A stretch of DNA of 64,000 nucleotides from Oscillospiraceae bacterium (GTDB lineage: Bacteria > Bacillota > Clostridia > Oscillospirales > CAG-272). Numbering within the stretch: the first letter of the stretch is position 1; each line of letters begins with the position of its first letter. Under the pieces are notes generated by a model. It was given only the letters and a program-made list of their open reading frames with translations, was not told the DNA's origin and ran no database searches. The DNA lies in contig SVSE01000004.1 of the NCBI GenBank assembly GCA_015064445.1, positions 1 to 64,000 of the forward strand, read 5' to 3'. Both the position numbers and the translations under genes were made by a program. Positions 60,574-64,000 of the stretch are shown here, piece after piece.

Positions 60574-61755
60574 TTATTTTTTCAAGCTCTTGAAGGGATT
60601 GTTCATAGGATCGAGTGATTCGAGGTAGTTGTAGTATTTTACAAAGCCAAGACCATCGAAGTTTGCGCCGATTCCCTCGAGCTCAATGCATCTGCCAAGG
60701 TAGTAAACAATTCTTCTTACCTCAATTGTAACAGCCTTAACTGCTGCGTTCTCTCTTGCCTGCTCTGGAGTTATTGTAGGCTCCTCTGGCTCGCCATCCT
60801 CATCCACGCTTTCGTCCTCGCTGGACTCTTCCTCGCTTGACTCCTCCTCGCTTGAGGATTCTTCCTCATCGCTTGATGACTCTTCCTCGTCAGGATTTTC
60901 TCCCTCAAGGTCCTCCTCTGGAGTCTCCTCCTCAACCTCTTCCTTAATTTGAGTTACGATTTCAACGCTCCAAGCGCCCTGCTCATCAGTTGCGGTAAAG
61001 GTTGATGGATCAAATGTGCCATAATATGTGTAGTCAAAGTCGTATCTTGAGTCAACTACATTGTCGCCTGTATAGGACATTCTATATTCCCAAAGCGCTT
61101 CCGTTGGAGTGCTTTCGTTTATCTCCATTACAATTCTATTGTAAAGGCCCTCTGCCTCTACCTCATAGATAAGATAGAAGGTGTCGGTTGCGTCCTCGAG
61201 ACAGCAGAGGTAATAGCCCTCTGTAAGCTCATAAACATATCTATTATAGTCGTCAGGCAAGGTAACTCTTCTTGGTGGAAGCTCCTCCTCGCTTGTCTGC
61301 TCTCCCTCAGTTGACTCGCCCTCGGTTTCGCTGTCAACAGAGCTTTCCTCGTCAGTTGAGGATTCAGATTCGCTTGAGGATTCCTCTGAGGATTCCTCAT
61401 CGGTCGAGGACTCCTCGCCCTCTACGCTTTCCTCCTCATCAGGCACAGGTGCTTCAATAAACTCGCCCTCCTCCTGAATAAACTCGATCACCTTCGAAAA
61501 GTCACTCTTGGTTATTGCCTTAACAATAAAGAAAACTGCAATTGCAATTACGAGCAAGATGCCAAGCACGATGCCAGCCTTGATTGCACTCTTTATCCAA
61601 AACTTCTTTCTCTTTGCCTTTTTCTCGTTGGCAAATGGGTCTTCCTCAGTGTAGGTGTGTCCACAATGCAAGCAAAAATCCTTGCCCTCGTCAAGAGGCT
61701 TCTTGCAATAGTGGCACTTTCTTATAACCACCTTTTCCTTTTTTTCCTTAGCCAT
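60574..61755 (-). CDS. Membrane protein with zinc ribbon and Ser/Glu-rich extracellular linkers
   Basis: A 393-residue protein. The N terminus holds a zinc ribbon (CHYC and CLHC, about residues 14-32), then a basic stretch, one membrane helix (about 57-78), a Ser/Glu/Asp-rich linker (about 98-160), a beta-rich domain (about 165-280), a second Ser/Glu-rich linker and a helical C-terminal segment. Zinc ribbon inside and repetitive acidic linkers outside is a layout seen in uncharacterised Clostridia surface proteins. Function unknown. It has its own promoter. Its terminator and stop codon are part of the duplicated sequence of element A3. Confidence 0.83.
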   Translation of the reverse strand: MAKEKKEKVVIRKCHYCKKPLDEGKDFCLHCGHTYTEEDPFANEKKAKRKKFWIKSAIKAGIVLGILLVIAIAVFFIVKAITKSDFSKVIEFIQEEGEFIEAPVPDEEESVEGEESSTDEESSEESSSESESSTDEESSVDSETEGESTEGEQTSEEELPPRRVTLPDDYNRYVYELTEGYYLCCLEDATDTFYLIYEVEAEGLYNRIVMEINESTPTEALWEYRMSYTGDNVVDSRYDFDYTYYGTFDPSTFTATDEQGAWSVEIVTQIKEEVEEETPEEDLEGENPDEEESSSDEEESSSEEESSEEESSEDESVDEDGEPEEPTITPEQARENAAVKAVTIEVRRIVYYLGRCIELEGIGANFDGLGFVKYYNYLESLDPMNNPFKSLKK

Positions 61756-61796
61756 ATGTATTCTCCATAAGCATAATATTTTAAAAAACTACAATT

Positions 61797-61825
61797 AGTT
61801 TATCACACTTTATTATATTTGTCAA
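61797..61825 (-). promoter_or_regulatory. Promoter of the zinc-ribbon gene
   Basis: On the minus strand TTGACA (61820-61825), 17 bp, TAAACT (61797-61802). Confidence 0.7.
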
Positions 61826-61878
61826 GATTGAGAAATTTTTTGATTTTTTAACCTCGCGTTTTTACTTCTAGCCTTAAT

Positions 61879-61913
61879 TTTAAGAGATTTAGGCAAAGCA
61901 TCAATCTCTTAAA
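61879..61913 (-). terminator. Possible terminator of the ldh-ABC unit
   Basis: Inverted repeat TTTAAGAGATT / AATCTCTTAAA with a 13-nt loop. AT-rich, with no strong T tract, so it is only a weak terminator candidate. Confidence 0.45.
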
Positions 61914-61936
61914 TTTCATTCCTCATTCCGAGTTCG

Positions 61937-62047
61937 TCGCGAAGCGATTTCATCCAAGTTCTACTTGGATTTCATCCGTCTTAGCGGATTTCGTCCCCTT
62001 CGCATTCCAAATTCCTCATTCCGAATTCCGCATTCCGAATTCCGCAC
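61937..62047. repeat. Mini-hairpin array and CATTCCGAATTCCG repeats at the end of the ABC gene
   Basis: Three small hairpins separated by TTC (TCGC-GAA-GCGA, ATCCAAG-TTCTA-CTTGGAT, ATCCG-TCTTAG-CGGAT) are followed from about 62002 by roughly three units of CATTCCGAATTCC. The latter run into the coding end of the ABC transporter gene. The same low-complexity unit appears near 53600-53640. Confidence 0.7.
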
Positions 62048-63743
62048 TCTGAATCAGCCTTGCATACTCGCCATCAAGTGCTAAAAGCTCGGTATGTGTG
62101 CCCTTTTCTACGATTTTTCCGTTATCTACTACTGCTATTTGATGGGCATTTTTAACAGTTGAGAGTCTATGGGCTACCACTATTGTGGTTCTGCCCTTAC
62201 AGAGCTCATCAAGTGATTTTTGAATCAAGATTTCGGTTGTGTTATCGAGCGCGCTTGTCGCCTCATCAAGAATCAAAATCGGTGGATTTTTAAGGAAAAC
62301 TCTTGCAATTGAAAGCCTTTGCTTTTGTCCACCTGAGAGCTTAACTCCCCTCTCGCCGATAACCGTATCATATCCGTTTTCGAGTGTCATTACAAAGTCG
62401 TGAATGCTTGCGCGCTTTGCTGCCTCGATTACCTCATCCTCGCTCGCATCTGGGCGACCGTAAAGAATGTTGTCGCGAATGCTTGCGTTAAAGAGATAAA
62501 CATCCTGCTGGACGATACCGATGTTTTTACGCAGGCTCTCCATTGTGATGCTATGAATTTCTCTATCGTCAATAAAGATTTCGCCCCTGTCAATTCTGTA
62601 AAAATGAGGAATCAGATGGCAAATTGTGGTTTTACCTCCACCACTCGGACCTACGAGCGCAAAAATCTCGCCCTGCTTTATGTCAAGTGAAAGACCGTGC
62701 AAAACATCGCTTGAGCCGTCGTAGCCATAGTGAACATCATTAAAGCGAATGTCGCCACGCACGCCCTCGATAGGTGTTGCGTCCTCGCTATCTGCCTCGG
62801 GGGGAGTGTCCATAATTTCAAGAAATCTCTTGAAGCCCGTTACACCGTTTTGGTACTGCTCCATAAAGCCGATAAGCGTATTAACTGGACCTATAAAGAG
62901 GTTAACCGAAACGATAAATGCTGTATAGTCGCCAAGCTGAATTTGTCCGTTATAGAGGAAAATTCCACCTGCGATAAGAACGATTACATTGAAAACATCT
63001 GTTACAAAAACGGTCGAGGAATGGAAAAGTCCCATTGCCTTGTATGCCTTTTTGCGACATTTTACAAATTCGCCATTACCAACCTCAAACTTGTCACTCT
63101 CCTCCTTGGCGTTTGTGTACGCCTTTGTTACACGAATACCAGAGATGCTACTCTCAATTGATGCGTTGATTTGTCCTGTCGCCTCTCTTGTTTGAGTGAA
63201 CGCCTCCTTCATTCTCTTGCGAAGCGCGCGAGAAATGATGATAAGGAAAGGAACGCACGCAAAAATTATGAGCGTGAGCCAAATATTGATTGTGGCAAGA
63301 TAAGTAAATGACAAAACGATTGAAATAGAGGAAATCAGGAGATTTTCAGGGCCGTGATGGGCGAGCTCACTAATTTCCCAAAGGTCGTTTGTCATACGAG
63401 TCATTATTTTTCCTGTCTCGTTGTCGTCGTAAAACTTATAGGGCAATTTTTGAAGATGATTGAACATATCACTTCTCATTTGCGCCTGCATTCTTACGCC
63501 TATTGTGTGTCCTTGATACTGAATGAAGTAGTTAAGAAGCATTCTTATCAGATACAAAGCAAGAAGCACACAGCCGAAAATCACGATAAGCCTAAATTGC
63601 TTGTTTGGAATGAAATCATTTAGCATATAGCGCGTGATTATCGGATAAAAAATTGCAATAACTGCCACCAAAAGTGACGCAAGCATATCAAAGATAAATA
63701 GCGTTTTGTGTGGCTTGTAGTATGAAATAAATCTTTTTATCAT
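62016..63743 (-). CDS. ABC exporter, permease fused to ATPase
   Basis: A 575-residue half-transporter of the MsbA/LmrA-like type: six membrane helices (about 1-310) followed by an ATPase domain with Walker A GPSGGGKTT, signature LSGGQKQRLSIARVFL, Walker B ILILDEATSALD and the switch His in VVAHRLST. It exports lipids, peptides or drugs as a homodimer or with a partner. It starts three bases after the lactate dehydrogenase stop. The last ten codons (after RLIQ) are encoded by the low-complexity CATTCCG repeat and are probably not ancestral. Confidence 0.92.
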   Translation of the reverse strand: MIKRFISYYKPHKTLFIFDMLASLLVAVIAIFYPIITRYMLNDFIPNKQFRLIVIFGCVLLALYLIRMLLNYFIQYQGHTIGVRMQAQMRSDMFNHLQKLPYKFYDDNETGKIMTRMTNDLWEISELAHHGPENLLISSISIVLSFTYLATINIWLTLIIFACVPFLIIISRALRKRMKEAFTQTREATGQINASIESSISGIRVTKAYTNAKEESDKFEVGNGEFVKCRKKAYKAMGLFHSSTVFVTDVFNVIVLIAGGIFLYNGQIQLGDYTAFIVSVNLFIGPVNTLIGFMEQYQNGVTGFKRFLEIMDTPPEADSEDATPIEGVRGDIRFNDVHYGYDGSSDVLHGLSLDIKQGEIFALVGPSGGGKTTICHLIPHFYRIDRGEIFIDDREIHSITMESLRKNIGIVQQDVYLFNASIRDNILYGRPDASEDEVIEAAKRASIHDFVMTLENGYDTVIGERGVKLSGGQKQRLSIARVFLKNPPILILDEATSALDNTTEILIQKSLDELCKGRTTIVVAHRLSTVKNAHQIAVVDNGKIVEKGTHTELLALDGEYARLIQSAEFGMRNSE

Positions 63744-63746
63744 TTT

Positions 63747-64000
63747 TTATAGGTCAAGGGAGTCGAAGATTTTCTTTAGCTGATCTGCGCTCTCCTGAAG
63801 CTTTACTCTTTCCTCGTCATTAAAGGTAATCGGCACATCTGCCTCAATTCCGTCGCTACCTACAATTGCAGGCATGCTGAGCACTACTCCGTCGATACCG
63901 TGCTCACCGTGAGTCATATGCGAGATAGGCAAAATCGACTTTTCATCTCTTGCAATTGCCTCGCAAATTCTCTTAACTGAGGTTGCAATTCCGTAATAGG
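63747..64000 (-). CDS. ldh: L-lactate dehydrogenase, C-terminal part
   Basis: Reduces pyruvate to L-lactate with NADH. Only the last 84 codons are in the window; the 5' part lies beyond the right edge. The visible segment YYGIATSVKRICEAI, the following I-L-P-I-S-H-M-T-H-G-E-H-G, the VVLSMPAIVGSDGI strand and the terminal helix match the C-terminal domain of L-lactate dehydrogenase more closely than malate dehydrogenase. The ABC exporter gene follows after three bases, so they probably share a transcript. Confidence 0.85.
   Translation of the reverse strand, partial: YYGIATSVKRICEAIARDEKSILPISHMTHGEHGIDGVVLSMPAIVGSDGIEADVPITFNDEERVKLQESADQLKKIFDSLDL

Larger units (their letters stand above)
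59950..60580 (+). mobile_element. Element A3: DUF559 gene plus palindromic tail, flanked by 47-bp exact direct repeats
   Basis: The 47 bp at 59950-59996 recur without any mismatch at 60534-60580. Each copy holds a complete terminator (AAAAGCAAGC-TTTC-GCTTGCTTTT, at 59962-59985 and 60546-60569); the right copy also includes the stop codon of the zinc-ribbon gene and the left copy the -35 of the MFS promoter. The 537 bp between them contain a DUF559 gene (60036-60398) and a tail of about 135 bp with two terminal hairpins (CCTCCCTC-CGA-GAGGGAGG at 60410-60428 and GCTCCCTC-CCA-GAGGGAGC at 60510-60528). The tail is homologous to element A2. Confidence 0.85.

Overview
The window looks like a chromosomal segment of an anaerobic, low-to-mid GC Gram-positive bacterium of the class Clostridia, probably an uncultured gut lineage. 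The evidence is: class III (oxygen-sensitive) ribonucleotide reductase with its activase, rubrerythrin, RNase M5 and YtqB/MnmM homologues, many short-signal lipoproteins, BspA-type leucine-rich repeat proteins, strong extended ribosome binding sites, and almost textbook sigma-A promoters (TTGACA-like, 17 bp, TATAAT-like) in front of nearly every transcription unit. The left and right edges cut through a zinc-ribbon gene and an L-lactate dehydrogenase gene.

Layout. 1-8.3 kb: pyruvate kinase, rmuC, two related lipoproteins, a tyrosine phosphatase, then an overlapping housekeeping run cysE-DUF1934-holA-rnmV. 8.3-12.7 kb: xylA-xylB (xylose catabolism) and a secreted serpin. 12.7-24 kb: a five-gene minus-strand operon encoding a giant coiled-coil membrane protein, a MoxR AAA ATPase with a 420-residue Ala/Glu/Lys extension, a DUF58 protein and two VWA membrane proteins. 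Upstream lies a candidate structured RNA. 24.4-29.3 kb: two cell-surface lipoproteins, one ending in a polysaccharide deacetylase domain. 29.6-33.7 kb: copper ATPase, MntP manganese exporter and a WYL regulator. 33.8-45.6 kb: two related secreted LRR proteins whose promoters both sit beside a ten-base C/G tract, with rubrerythrin, NADP-isocitrate dehydrogenase, tRNA-Thr, tRNA-Tyr, a small operon with mnmM, and a GH31 alpha-xylosidase between them. 45.6-49.4 kb: a single polypeptide that fuses an MFS transporter to a GH2 glycosidase. 49.5-50.15 kb: a roughly 670-nt non-coding transcription unit with its own promoter and terminator. 50.3-64 kb: beta-CASP nuclease, MATE pump, thioredoxin reductase, nrdD, nrdG, MFS transporter, a DUF559 nuclease gene, a zinc-ribbon membrane protein, an ABC exporter and lactate dehydrogenase.

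How it fits together. GH31 alpha-xylosidase, xylose isomerase and xylulokinase form a route from xylosides to the pentose phosphate pathway. The MFS-GH2 fusion suggests import of an intact glycoside followed by cytoplasmic cleavage. nrdD carries its own glutaredoxin-like tail and lies next to thioredoxin reductase, which suggests a thioredoxin-type electron supply; its promoter has a pair of NrdR-box-like sites. Pyruvate kinase and lactate dehydrogenase fit fermentative metabolism.

The strongest candidates for something new are: (1) three insertions of one palindromic repeat family, each flanked by 41-48 bp direct duplications of the 3' end of a neighbouring gene, one of them carrying a Vsr-like DUF559 nuclease gene; (2) the roughly 670-nt non-coding RNA; (3) the MFS-GH2 fusion; (4) the paired homopolymer tracts at the promoters of two surface-protein paralogues; and (5) the MoxR operon with its long charged extensions. 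No CRISPR array, rRNA, prophage or recognisable insertion-sequence transposase was seen.
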